Below are positions 54,600 through 63,442 of a stretch of DNA of 64,000 nt, one piece after another (position 1 is the first letter of the stretch; every line of letters begins with the position of its first letter). Both the position numbers and the translations under genes were made by a program. The DNA is from an uncultured Sphingomonadaceae bacterium (lineage in GTDB: Bacteria; Pseudomonadota; Alphaproteobacteria; Sphingomonadales; Sphingomonadaceae). The stretch is from NCBI GenBank assembly GCA_947499255.1, contig CANMNF010000001.1, positions 682,001 through 746,000 on the forward strand, in the 5' to 3' direction. The notes under the pieces are model-generated. The model worked only from the letters and a program-made list of their open reading frames with translations, did not search any database and was not told the origin of the DNA.

Positions 54600-54824
54600 C
54601 CATGCTTAAGCTGTTTGCCTTAGCGGCAAACAATGGGATGAAGCCTCCCACGACCTGACGTGTCGTCTTTCATTCCGACCAAGGGATGGGGGGTTTAGGA
54701 ACCGGCAAACGGTCCAAAACATGAGGGATTGAAGCGCCGCGCATTAAGTCTGGGGGGACGCGCGAACTTCAGCGTTATCGTCACGCGAACGCCCGAAGGT
54801 TTAACCTTCGGGCGTTTTGCTTTT
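54600..54824 (+). ncRNA. candidate structured non-coding RNA with own terminator
   Basis: No ORF fits here, yet a strong plus-strand terminator closes the segment and no plus-strand gene lies just upstream: hisI and comF are both on minus. Predictable hairpins, in order: GTTTGCC/GGCAAAC (54613-54631), ACGAC/GTCGT (54650-54666), CATTCC/GGGATG (54671-54688), GGAACCG/CGGTCC with a GCAAA loop (54698-54715), GAAG+CGCGC/GCGCG+CTTC (54731-54770). A potentially unpaired CCTCCC at 54644-54649 could pair with Shine-Dalgarno sequences. No match to tmRNA, RNase P RNA, SRP RNA or 6S features that I can recognise. The 5' end is uncertain. Confidence 0.5.
54788..54824 (+). terminator. strong Rho-independent terminator
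   Basis: AACGCCCGAAGG (54788-54799) pairs perfectly with CCTTCGGGCGTT (54805-54816), loop TTTAA, followed by TTGCTTTT. The U-tract is on the plus strand only, so it terminates plus-strand transcription just before the comF stop. Confidence 0.88.
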
Positions 54825-54835
54825 CCAGGTCAACG

Positions 54836-55492
54836 CTAAATGTCCACCTTGCGCGCAAAACACGCCAGACGCACCTGCCCCGCCCCGGCTTTTCTCAGCG
54901 CCGCCTTGCACACTTCGCTAGTTGCGCCACTGGTCAAAACGTCATCGATCAGCAGGATGTTCGCCCCAGCAATCCGATCTGCACGTTTGCCATTGACCCT
55001 GATCGCTCCGGAAAGTTCTGCGCGGCGCTCTTTTGCACCAAGGCCGCCCAAGCTTCGCGTCGGTTTATGACGGATCAATCCATCCAAGAGGACCAAAGCG
55101 CCGGTAAGCTTGGCGATTTCTCGCGCCAAAAGAGCTGACTGGTTGAAGCCGCGCTGCCACAAGCGCCAACGATGCAGCGGCACTGGTACAAGCACCCAAT
55201 CACCGCCCAACCCATCAAGCCGAGCCGCCATCAATCGCGCCATCATCGGGGCCAGCGCCAGTTTGCGACCATGTTTGTAAGACAGCACCAGATCGCGTGA
55301 GGCATCGTTATAAAGCGTCGCGGCGATAACATCATCTCCCGGCGCAGATTGGGGGACTTCAAGATTGCTCCAACACGGCGTGCACAGGCCCGTTTGGGCT
55401 GCTATCGCTTCTCCGCAAAGCGGGCAACGCGGCGGATAAATCAGGTCCACCAGCGGCGCCATTGCCTGCGATATTGTTGGGCTTAAAGCCAT
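54836..55492 (-). CDS. ComF family phosphoribosyltransferase-like protein
   Basis: 218 aa from the ATG at 55492; the frame is open to 55573, but that start would overlap the divergent gene. An N-terminal zinc finger (YPPRCPLCG ... CTPCW) precedes the PRTase fold, with the PRPP loop ILLIDDVLTSGATSEVCKAAL and LVPVPLHRWRLWQRGFNQSA. ComFC homologues act in natural transformation and single-strand DNA handling; competence in this organism is not established. Confidence 0.9.
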   Translation of the reverse strand: MALSPTISQAMAPLVDLIYPPRCPLCGEAIAAQTGLCTPCWSNLEVPQSAPGDDVIAATLYNDASRDLVLSYKHGRKLALAPMMARLMAARLDGLGGDWVLVPVPLHRWRLWQRGFNQSALLAREIAKLTGALVLLDGLIRHKPTRSLGGLGAKERRAELSGAIRVNGKRADRIAGANILLIDDVLTSGATSEVCKAALRKAGAGQVRLACFARKVDI

Positions 55493-55532
55493 TTGCCCTT
55501 GCTGCCCTGCGTATGCGTAGTAGGCAAGCGCG

Positions 55533-56285
55533 ATGAACACAGCACCCCCGCAGATTTTTTCAAAGACACGCAAGAAAGCCCGCTATTTGCGCGCAGCATC
55601 GCTGATGAAACGCGGGGAAACGGCGACTTTTCTGCTTGATGAAATGGCCGAAGATCTATTTGAACGGCTTGCTTTCTTGCGCCACCAGCCGCCGCAAATC
55701 CTGCTCGAAGGGTTTGATGCACAGCGTTTTTCACAGCTGCCGTGGCAACACGAAAACAAGATAGATGAAACCGCGGCCACCGATTTTGATGCAGCTCTGC
55801 CGCACAAGTCGCAAAGCTATGATCTTGCCATCAGCATGAACAGCCTGGATACCGTGAATGATCTGCCCGGCGCGCTGATCCAGATGCGCGAATTGCTGAA
55901 GCCGGGCGGTTTGGCGATGGCTTGCTTTATCGGTGGACAAAGCCTGCCCAAACTGCGCCGAGCCATGCACGATGCCGAGGCGGACCGCCCGGCTGCGCGC
56001 ATGCATCCCCTGATTGATCCGCGTTCATGTCCTCAGCTTCTGGGGCGCGCGGGCTGGATGGATCCTGTCGTCGATAGCCACCGGCTCACAGTGCGCTATT
56101 CCACTTTGGATCGTTTGGTGCAGGACCTTCGCGAACACGCTTTGAGCAATGTCCTTGCAAAACCTGCTGCGCCCATGACGCGCATCGCGATGGAACGCGC
56201 GCGTACCGCATTCCTCGCTCAAGCAGACGAAGATGGCAAAGTCAGCGAAACATTCGAGATCATCACCCTAACGGGCCGGCGTTAG
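55533..56285 (+). CDS. BioC/NDUFAF5-like methyltransferase-fold protein
   Basis: 250 aa. Start MNTAPPQIFSKTRKKARYLR, then LLDEMAEDLFERLAFL, a post-core YDLAISMNSLDTVNDLPGAL and LLKPGGLAMACFIGG. It resembles the alphaproteobacterial NDUFAF5/BioC-like group. The glycine-rich SAM motif I (usually DLGCGTG) is replaced by ILLEGFDAQRF, so SAM binding is doubtful. NDUFAF5 acts as a complex I hydroxylase factor in mitochondria. Its stop overlaps the ppdK stop on the other strand (TTAG). Confidence 0.8.
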   Translation: MNTAPPQIFSKTRKKARYLRAASLMKRGETATFLLDEMAEDLFERLAFLRHQPPQILLEGFDAQRFSQLPWQHENKIDETAATDFDAALPHKSQSYDLAISMNSLDTVNDLPGALIQMRELLKPGGLAMACFIGGQSLPKLRRAMHDAEADRPAARMHPLIDPRSCPQLLGRAGWMDPVVDSHRLTVRYSTLDRLVQDLREHALSNVLAKPAAPMTRIAMERARTAFLAQADEDGKVSETFEIITLTGRR

Positions 56286-58960
56286 CTTTTAAGCGCAGCC
56301 TGTGCTGCAGCAAGCCGTGCAATCGGTACCCGGTATGGCGATGCGGAGACATAATCCAGCCCGATCTTCTCACAAAAAGCGATGCTGGCGGGATCGCCGC
56401 CATGCTCCCCGCAAATGCCAAGCTTGATGTCACTGCGCGTCGCCCGTCCGCGATCAGTAGCCATCTCAACCAGTTGACCAACGCCATCGATATCAAGGCT
56501 TACGAACGGATCGCGAGGATAAATGCCCTGCTCCACATAAGGTGCCAGGAACCGGCCCGCATCATCGCGGCTTACACCCAAGGCGGTTTGCGTGAGATCA
56601 TTGGTGCCGAATGAGAAGAAGCGCGCTTCCTGCGCAATTTCGCCCGCCATCAAGGCGGCGCGCGGCAGCTCAATCATAGTACCAACGAGATATTCCAGCG
56701 TCGTGCCCTGCTCTTCAAAAACCTGCGCAGCCACGCGGTCCACAAGCTTGCGCAAGATTTCAAGCTCACGCTTGGTCGCGACCAGCGGGATCATGACTTC
56801 TGGCACCACCGGATCGCCGCCCTCTGCGGTAACGGTGCAAGCGGCCTCAAAAATTGCGCGCGCCTGCATTTCATAGATTTCCGGATAGGTGATTCCAAGA
56901 CGGCAGCCGCGATGGCCCAGCATTGGATTGAATTCATGCAATTCGCCCGCTCGGCGCCGGAGATGATCTTCGCCAACGCCCATACTTTGTGCAAGCTCTG
57001 CAAATTCAACATCGCCTGTTGGCAGGAACTCATGCAAAGGCGGATCGAGCAGGCGGATCGTACACGGCAGGCCTGCCATACTGCGGAAGATGCCTGCAAA
57101 ATCACCGCGTTGTTCGGGAAGAAGTTTTTCGAGCGCCGCGCGCCGTTCCGTCTCGCTATCGGCCAATATCATCGCACGAACGGATAAGATGCGGTCTGTA
57201 TCAAAGAACATGTGTTCTGTGCGGCAAAGGCCAATACCCTCTGCACCAAATTGGCGCGCGGTTTTGCAATCGTCGGGTGTTTCTGCATTGGTGCGCACGC
57301 GCATACGGCGTTTCGCATCCGCCCAGACCATGAGCGTACCGAAATCACCCGCCAATTCAGGTTCGATCGTGGGGACTTCGCCCGCCATAACCTCGCCGGT
57401 TGTGCCATCCAGTGTTATCATTTCACCCTCGGCAATCTCGCGAGAGCCGATGCGCAAGGTGCGCGTTGTCATGTTGATCGACACAGTTGACGCCCCCGAA
57501 ACACACGGACGGCCCATTCCGCGCGCAACAACGGCGGCATGGCTCGTCATTCCACCGCGCGCAGTGAGAATACCGCGCGCTGCATGCATACCGTGAATAT
57601 CCTCGGGCGAGGTTTCCACGCGGACAAGGACCACCGCTTCACCGCGCTGCGAAAGTTGTTCAGCCTTATCGGAATCAAGCACGACTTTGCCCGATGCAGC
57701 ACCCGGCGATGCAGGCAATCCTTTGGTCAACACATCGCGATGCGCTTCGGGGTCAAGCGTTGGGTGGAGCAGCTGATCCAGCGCCATGGGATCAACCCGC
57801 AGGATCGCGGTTTCCTCATCAATCAGACCTTCGTCCACCATATCGACCGCCATTTTCAGTGCAGCTTTTGCGGTACGTTTCCCATTGCGGGTTTGCAGCA
57901 TCCACAGCTTACCCTGCTGCACAGTAAATTCGATATCCTGCATATCGTGATAATGGTTTTCCAGCAGGTCGAACACACCGGCCAATTCGCCATAGGCATC
58001 GGGCATGGCCTCTTCCATGCTCAGCGCGCTGGCACCGGCGGTTTCTCGCGCGGCTTTGGTCAGATATTGCGGGGTTCGAATGCCCGCGACCACATCTTCG
58101 CCTTGGGCGTTGACCAGCCATTCGCCGTAATACGCGCGTTCTCCGGTCGAAGGATCGCGGGTGAAGGCAACGCCAGTTGCGCTGGTGTCACCCATATTGC
58201 CGAACACCATCGCTTGCACATTGACGGCTGTGCCCCAATCGCCTGAAATGCCGTTCAAGCGGCGATAGACTTTCGCGCGGTCAGAATCCCAGCTGTCAAA
58301 AACGGCCGCGATGGCGCCCCACAATTGGTCCTGCACATCTTGCGGAAACGGGCTGCCAAGTTCGCGTTCGACGATGGACTTGTATTCACCAACCAGCTCT
58401 TGCCATTCACCGGCGTCCAGTTCGGTATCGGAGAAATATCCGTGATCTTCTTTCTTTATTTCAAGGGCTTCTTCGAAATGTCCGTGATCGATGCCCAAAA
58501 CAACATCGGAATACATTTGCACAAATCGGCGGTAGGAATCCCAAGCAAATCGATCATCGCCGCTTGTCTTGGAAAGACCGGTGACGGTTTCATCATTGAG
58601 GCCCAGATTGAGGACAGTATCCATCATGCCGGGCATCGAAACACGCGCGCCAGATCGCACCGATACCAGCAACGGATCGGCGGCATCGCCAAAGTTCTTG
58701 CCAACCGCTTTTTCAACCAGGGTCAAGGCCTGCGCCACTTCGGCGCGCAAAGCGTCGGAGAAGTCTGCACCTTCTTGCAAATAGCGCACGCATTCTTCAG
58801 TCGTGATCGTAAAGCCGGGAGGCACAGGCAGACCAATGCCGGCCATTTCGGCAAGATTTGCACCCTTCCCGCCAAGAAGGTTCACATCGCGGGCATCAGG
58901 GCTATTTTGGCTCACGCCGCCGCCGAAACTATAGACCGATTGGCTCATAAACTGGCTCAT
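56282..58960 (-). CDS. ppdK: pyruvate, phosphate dikinase
   Basis: 892 aa. N-terminal nucleotide-binding domain (GGKGANLAEMAGIGLPVPPGF), central phospho-His domain (GGMTSHAAVVARGMGRPCVSG, His near residue 475) and C-terminal PEP-binding barrel (RTEHMFFDTDR, GTNDLTQTALGVSRDD, GICGEHGGDPASI). Interconverts pyruvate + ATP + Pi and PEP. It may allow gluconeogenesis from pyruvate. Confidence 0.97.
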   Translation of the reverse strand: MSQFMSQSVYSFGGGVSQNSPDARDVNLLGGKGANLAEMAGIGLPVPPGFTITTEECVRYLQEGADFSDALRAEVAQALTLVEKAVGKNFGDAADPLLVSVRSGARVSMPGMMDTVLNLGLNDETVTGLSKTSGDDRFAWDSYRRFVQMYSDVVLGIDHGHFEEALEIKKEDHGYFSDTELDAGEWQELVGEYKSIVERELGSPFPQDVQDQLWGAIAAVFDSWDSDRAKVYRRLNGISGDWGTAVNVQAMVFGNMGDTSATGVAFTRDPSTGERAYYGEWLVNAQGEDVVAGIRTPQYLTKAARETAGASALSMEEAMPDAYGELAGVFDLLENHYHDMQDIEFTVQQGKLWMLQTRNGKRTAKAALKMAVDMVDEGLIDEETAILRVDPMALDQLLHPTLDPEAHRDVLTKGLPASPGAASGKVVLDSDKAEQLSQRGEAVVLVRVETSPEDIHGMHAARGILTARGGMTSHAAVVARGMGRPCVSGASTVSINMTTRTLRIGSREIAEGEMITLDGTTGEVMAGEVPTIEPELAGDFGTLMVWADAKRRMRVRTNAETPDDCKTARQFGAEGIGLCRTEHMFFDTDRILSVRAMILADSETERRAALEKLLPEQRGDFAGIFRSMAGLPCTIRLLDPPLHEFLPTGDVEFAELAQSMGVGEDHLRRRAGELHEFNPMLGHRGCRLGITYPEIYEMQARAIFEAACTVTAEGGDPVVPEVMIPLVATKRELEILRKLVDRVAAQVFEEQGTTLEYLVGTMIELPRAALMAGEIAQEARFFSFGTNDLTQTALGVSRDDAGRFLAPYVEQGIYPRDPFVSLDIDGVGQLVEMATDRGRATRSDIKLGICGEHGGDPASIAFCEKIGLDYVSASPYRVPIARLAAAQAALKS

Positions 58961-58996
58961 TCTTCCTGTCTGCGGGCGCCGCCTTCAAATGAGCGG

Positions 58997-61168
58997 TCAC
59001 CCTTCGATTCTTGAAAAATCCGCTACATTGTGCACTGCAGCACGGAAGCGTGCAAGCAAAGCAAGCCGTGTTGACCGCTTAATGGCGTCATCATCATTGA
59101 CGGTGACCTCTTCAAAAAAGGCATCAATCGGCGCGCGCAAGCTGGCAAGCGCTGACATGGCGTCGGCAAAATCCTCTGCCTCGATAGCCGTAGCAGCCTT
59201 GGGGGCGGCATCATCAAGAGCAGCGATCAGCGCGGCTTCGGCAGGTTCGGGCGTGTAGGCCAGCGATGTTGAATGCTGTGTTTCAAGACGCGCTGCGACG
59301 ATGGCCCGCATTTCTGGATCGTCTACCTGGCTGAGCGGGTCTTCTTCCCCTGTATGCGGGATTGTATGCGGGATGGAGCTTGTCGCTGCGGTGTCCTCCC
59401 ATTCCTCTTTCTTGAGGATATTGGCCGCGCGTTTATATCCGGCGAGCAGGTTGGTGCCGTTTTCGGTGTCGATGAAGGCTTGGAGGGCTTGAACGCGGTT
59501 TACTACGCGCACGGTGTCTGCTTGGGTTTCGACCGGAAGTACGGCATCGATCATGTCATGGCGAATACCATTTTCGCGCTGTTGAACCTTGAGGCGTTCG
59601 ATAAGAAAACCAGCGATATCACGCCCCGCATCGGGCGAACCACCATCATGTGCGGCGCTGATAATGAGCGAGCGCATAGTGACGCGCAAATCGTTGTTGA
59701 GGACAAGCGCCAGAATGCCAAGGCCGGCACGCCTCAGGGCAAACGGATCCTTGGACCCGGTTGGCTTTTCATCGAATTGGAAGAACCCAACCAAAGTATC
59801 CAGCTTATCTGCCAGCGACACCGCCACCGTCACTGGAGCAGTCGGTACCTCATCGCCCTGCCCCACAGGCTTGTAATGATCGCGGATCGCATCTGCGACT
59901 TGCGGGTCCAAACCTTCGGTGCGAGCATAGTAACCGCCCATCAAGCCCTGCAATTCAGGAAACTCGCCGACCATTTCGGTGACCAAATCGGCCTTGCACA
60001 AGCGCGCTGCCTGTTCAGCCAGATCAGGATCGCCAGCGACGATCCTTTCCTCGCACAGCCAGCGTGCCAGCTTTGCCACCCGTTCGACCTTATCAGCCAC
60101 TGTGCCCAGCTTTTCATGGAACGTGATCCGCTCCAGCTTCTTGGCATGATCTTCAAGCGAGGTCTTCTGATCCAGCTCCCAGAAGAAGCGCGCATCGGAA
60201 AGGCGCGCGGCCAGCACTTTGCGGTTGCCATCGACAATCGCTGCGCCGCCATCATCAGCTGCGATATTGGCTGTGCAAACAAAAGCGTTGGCAAGCTTTC
60301 CAACGCTGTCTTCGCAAACGAAATACTTTTGGTTTACCCGTGCTGTGAGCTGGATAACTTCGGGCGGGACAGTGAGGAATTCGTCGTCAAAACGGCCCAG
60401 CAATGGGACCGGCCATTCTGTCAGTCCAGCATTTTCGACAACCAAACCCTCGTCTTCCACCAGCTTCAGGCCAGCATCGAGTGCAGCCGAGGCTGCGCCA
60501 TCGCGCACTATGCTTTCACGCTCAACATGGTCCACAATCACATGGCCAGCGCGCAATTTCATCGCATAATCATCGACGCTGCCAATGGTGATCGCGCCGG
60601 AGGAATGGAAGCGATGGCCTTTGGTTTCGCAGCCAGCGGGAATGCCATCCACTTCGCAAGCCACCACTTCGCCGCCAAACAGCGCCACAATGCCCGATAG
60701 CGGACGCACCCAGCGAAGGCTTTCGGTGCTGAGCGAAGCATCGCCCCACCGCATGGATTTGGGCCATGAGAAATCGCGAATAATCGCCGGGATCGCTTCG
60801 GCGAGCAGATCGCTGGTCGCACGGCCGGGAATGTCTTTAACGGCGAAATACGTCTCGCGACCTTTCACATCGCGCACTTCCAGCGCATCTCGCTCCAAGC
60901 CCATCTTGCGGCAAAAACCGTCGACCGCCTGATCGGGTGCGGCAACCGGAGGCCCTTTGGCTTCCTCGCGCACAGCCTTAGTCGCTTCGGGCAAATCCCG
61001 CGCAATCAAAGCCAGACGGCGCGGGGTGGACCATATGGTAAGTTCACCGGTCGCAACGCCTGCTGCATCCAATTCGCGGCGGAACAGCTTTTTAAGCTCA
61101 GCACGCGCGCCTTTCTGCATGCGGGCAGGGATTTCTTCGCAGCGCAGTTCGAGGAGAAAGTCTGTCAT
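58997..61168 (-). CDS. glyS: glycyl-tRNA synthetase beta subunit
   Basis: 723 aa from the ATG at 61168 ([18 protein letters not shown]), which overlaps the glyQ stop (ATGA). [55 protein letters not shown] and [14 protein letters not shown] are typical GlyS blocks; the C-terminal anticodon-binding helical domain follows. Works as an alpha2beta2 enzyme with GlyQ. Confidence 0.96.
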   Translation of the reverse strand: MTDFLLELRCEEIPARMQKGARAELKKLFRRELDAAGVATGELTIWSTPRRLALIARDLPEATKAVREEAKGPPVAAPDQAVDGFCRKMGLERDALEVRDVKGRETYFAVKDIPGRATSDLLAEAIPAIIRDFSWPKSMRWGDASLSTESLRWVRPLSGIVALFGGEVVACEVDGIPAGCETKGHRFHSSGAITIGSVDDYAMKLRAGHVIVDHVERESIVRDGAASAALDAGLKLVEDEGLVVENAGLTEWPVPLLGRFDDEFLTVPPEVIQLTARVNQKYFVCEDSVGKLANAFVCTANIAADDGGAAIVDGNRKVLAARLSDARFFWELDQKTSLEDHAKKLERITFHEKLGTVADKVERVAKLARWLCEERIVAGDPDLAEQAARLCKADLVTEMVGEFPELQGLMGGYYARTEGLDPQVADAIRDHYKPVGQGDEVPTAPVTVAVSLADKLDTLVGFFQFDEKPTGSKDPFALRRAGLGILALVLNNDLRVTMRSLIISAAHDGGSPDAGRDIAGFLIERLKVQQRENGIRHDMIDAVLPVETQADTVRVVNRVQALQAFIDTENGTNLLAGYKRAANILKKEEWEDTAATSSIPHTIPHTGEEDPLSQVDDPEMRAIVAARLETQHSTSLAYTPEPAEAALIAALDDAAPKAATAIEAEDFADAMSALASLRAPIDAFFEEVTVNDDDAIKRSTRLALLARFRAAVHNVADFSRIEG

Positions 61169-62076
61169 TGCGACCACTCCGGGTATTTCTTCGCCCAACC
61201 GTCAGCTTCTTTCGCCATATGCGCTTCACATGAACCGCGCGCCAGATCGCGCACGCGGCCCATATAGCTGGCGCGTTCCTGCACACTGATCACGCCGCGC
61301 GCTTGCAACAGGTTGAACACATGGCTGGCTTCCACAGCTTGTTCGTAAGCAGCAATAGGGACATTGGCCGCAAGCGCATTTTTGCACTCCGCCTCTGCCA
61401 TTTCAAAAGCTTTGAACAGGCCATGGGTGTCGGCCACTTCAAAGTTCCATTTCGACATCTGCTTTTCGTTTTCAAGGAAGACGTCGCCGTATGAAACGCC
61501 GTTGGAATTGAACGCCAGATCGTAAACGCTATCAACACCCTGAATATACATGGCGAGCCGTTCCAAACCGTATGTCAGTTCGCCTGCAACAGGCTTGCAA
61601 TCAAAGCCGCCCATTTGCTGGAAATAGGTAAACTGGGTGACTTCCATGCCATCACACCACACTTCCCAGCCAAGACCCCAGGCACCCAAAGTCGGGCTTT
61701 CCCAGTCATCTTCAACAAAGCGGATATCGTGTTTGAGCGGATCGATGCCAATCGCGCGCAGGCTTTCAAGATACAGGTCCTGAATGTCAGCCGGGCTTGG
61801 TTTTAGGATCACCTGATATTGGTAATAATGCTGGAGCCGGTTGGGATTTTCACCATAGCGGCCATCGGTTGGGCGGCGGCAAGGCTGCACAAAAGCGGCA
61901 TTCCAAGGCTCTGGCCCAAGTGCGCGCAGAGTGGTGGCAGTGTGGAATGTGCCCGCCCCCATGCGCATGTCATAAGGTTGCAGTATGACGCAGCCTTGTG
62001 CGCTCCAAAAATCATGGAGGGTCAGGATCATATCCTGAAAGCTGCAGGTGGGATCGCGGGTCAGGCCATTAGTCAT
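61165..62076 (-). CDS. glyQ: glycyl-tRNA synthetase alpha subunit
   Basis: 303 aa class II catalytic subunit. [100 protein letters not shown]. The usual genes of a bacterial tetrameric GlyRS. Heads glyQ-glyS, with ppdK 36 nt further on the same strand. Confidence 0.97.
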   Translation of the reverse strand: MTNGLTRDPTCSFQDMILTLHDFWSAQGCVILQPYDMRMGAGTFHTATTLRALGPEPWNAAFVQPCRRPTDGRYGENPNRLQHYYQYQVILKPSPADIQDLYLESLRAIGIDPLKHDIRFVEDDWESPTLGAWGLGWEVWCDGMEVTQFTYFQQMGGFDCKPVAGELTYGLERLAMYIQGVDSVYDLAFNSNGVSYGDVFLENEKQMSKWNFEVADTHGLFKAFEMAEAECKNALAANVPIAAYEQAVEASHVFNLLQARGVISVQERASYMGRVRDLARGSCEAHMAKEADGWAKKYPEWSQ

Positions 62077-62533
62077 TGCGCGCGCGGCTTTGGCTCAAGG
62101 CCCGCTGGCCGTCAATGCTGCACATGCACAAGCGCGCTTCACCAATAGGGCGTGCAGAGCGCGAATTCAGGATGCTACCTGTGAAGATATCGCGGTTTCG
62201 CGATCGCCAGCGGCTTAGTCCATTTGCCCTTTGCACCTTCGATGAATGAGGCGCAGATTTGCTCCGTATTTCGCGTTGTGACGATATCAGCAGCGCATGA
62301 CCTGATCGCTGAACCAGCGCGTTGAATGCTCCGATGGTTGGAAAAAACTCACGCACTTGCTTGCCAAATCACGCGCACCAAAGAAATCGACCGATGCTCA
62401 CAGCACTTTTTCACCAGATGCTCAGACTATGGTCATCTATTTGTGCGCTATTGCGGCTTGGTGCGCGGCGCAGCTCTGGCGACAGAAGCGCTGGGTTCCT
62501 ATCTATCTGTCGAACGAGCAAAGGACTGGCCAA
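62077..62533. other. 457-nt gap between glyQ and the first TraB gene
   Basis: No confident gene. Open frames exist on both strands but are Arg/Ser-rich or lack a start codon. One minus-frame stretch (about 62,175-62,351) without an ATG reads plausibly (SFIEGAKGKWTKPLAIAKP, then a stop), which could be a decayed small gene or a shadow. The rest presumably holds divergent promoters for glyQ and the TraB gene. Confidence 0.55.
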
Positions 62534-63442
62534 ATGTTTCCCCTTCGCAAATACTTATCAAAAGCGGTCGGTGCGCTTGCCCTTGTGCTTACACCCGGTG
62601 TTGCTCAAGCCGATGATCACGCAGTCGAAACCGCAATGGAAAAGCGGGTCAATGCGCCCGCTCTATGGAAGCTGACTGACGAGGACACCACGATCTATAT
62701 GTTCGGCACCGTCCATGTGCTGCCAGATGGCGTAGAGTGGCTCGATAATCGCATCACCACCGCGCTTGAACAATCCGATGAGCTCGTGACGGAGATTGAC
62801 ATGGGCGAACTGCAGGCCAATGCACACCTGATGGCGGGCGCCGCCATGATTGAAACCGGCCAGACATTGCGCAGCATGATGACGCAAGACAATCGCGTGG
62901 AATTTGAAGCCGCGCTAACTGGCCTCGGTTTGTCAGCAGGATCGTTCGACATGGTTGAACCGTGGTTTGCCTCGCTCAACCTTTCACTGCTGCCAATCAT
63001 GCAGGCGGGCTATAATCCTGCATCTGGCGTTGAGATGGTTCTCAATGGGATGTCGCAAGGCAAACAGCATACGGCGTTGGAAACAGTGGCTGATCAGGTT
63101 GAAATGTTTGACGGTATGCCGTTGGAAATGCAGCTCAACATGCTCGACGCCTCGGTCGAAGCTGTACCTGAAGTTACCAGTAACATCGCTGCTATGGTAG
63201 GAGAATGGCTGCAAGGCGATGCTCAGGGGTTGGCTGAGCTGATGAATGACAGCGTCGATGATCCTGCGCTTTATCAACGCATGCTGGTTGATCGCAACGC
63301 GAACTGGGTCAACTGGATTGAAAACCGCATGGAAGCGCCCGGTACCGTCTTTATGGCAGTGGGAGCAGGCCATCTGGCCGGTGAAGGCAGTGTACAGGAC
63401 TTGCTGACACAGCGCGGCCTTATGGTCGAACGCATCCACTAA
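62534..63442 (+). CDS. TraB/GumN family protein 1
   Basis: 302 aa. The start at 62534 gives a clear signal peptide (MFPLRKYLSKAVGALALVLT, cleavage near VAQA). The TraB/GumN core begins YMFGTVHVLPDGVEWL, with further motifs LVTEIDMGELQ, ALEQSDEL and a late VFMAVGAGHLAGEGSVQDLL (GxxH). Family members are putative Tiki-like metalloproteases; here probably periplasmic. A second paralogue overlaps its stop by one base (TAATG). Confidence 0.88.
   Translation: MFPLRKYLSKAVGALALVLTPGVAQADDHAVETAMEKRVNAPALWKLTDEDTTIYMFGTVHVLPDGVEWLDNRITTALEQSDELVTEIDMGELQANAHLMAGAAMIETGQTLRSMMTQDNRVEFEAALTGLGLSAGSFDMVEPWFASLNLSLLPIMQAGYNPASGVEMVLNGMSQGKQHTALETVADQVEMFDGMPLEMQLNMLDASVEAVPEVTSNIAAMVGEWLQGDAQGLAELMNDSVDDPALYQRMLVDRNANWVNWIENRMEAPGTVFMAVGAGHLAGEGSVQDLLTQRGLMVERIH

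Larger units (their letters stand above)
54459..54835. other. 377-nt gap without a protein-coding gene
   Basis: Between hisI and comF. The left part (54,459-54,600) is the probable hisI promoter region with no clear motif on the minus strand; on the plus strand TTGGTC/GTTAAT near 54,532-54,560 is a weak promoter candidate. The right part (54,600-54,824) is a run of hairpins ending in a terminator and is listed separately as a candidate ncRNA. Confidence 0.7.

Noticed and set aside
54600-54824. Identity of the ncRNA candidate as tmRNA, 4.5S RNA, RNase P RNA or 6S RNA
   Set aside because: No T-arm GGTTCGA, no GGAAGCAG SRP motif, no GAGGAAAGTCCGGGC RNase P motif, and no 6S-like closing stem or the usual zapA/ygfA context were visible.
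62069-62356. 95-aa minus-strand frame upstream of glyQ
   Set aside because: Arg/Ser-rich composition, no domain, GTG start without a ribosome-binding site, and it runs into the glyQ start; reported only as part of the gap.
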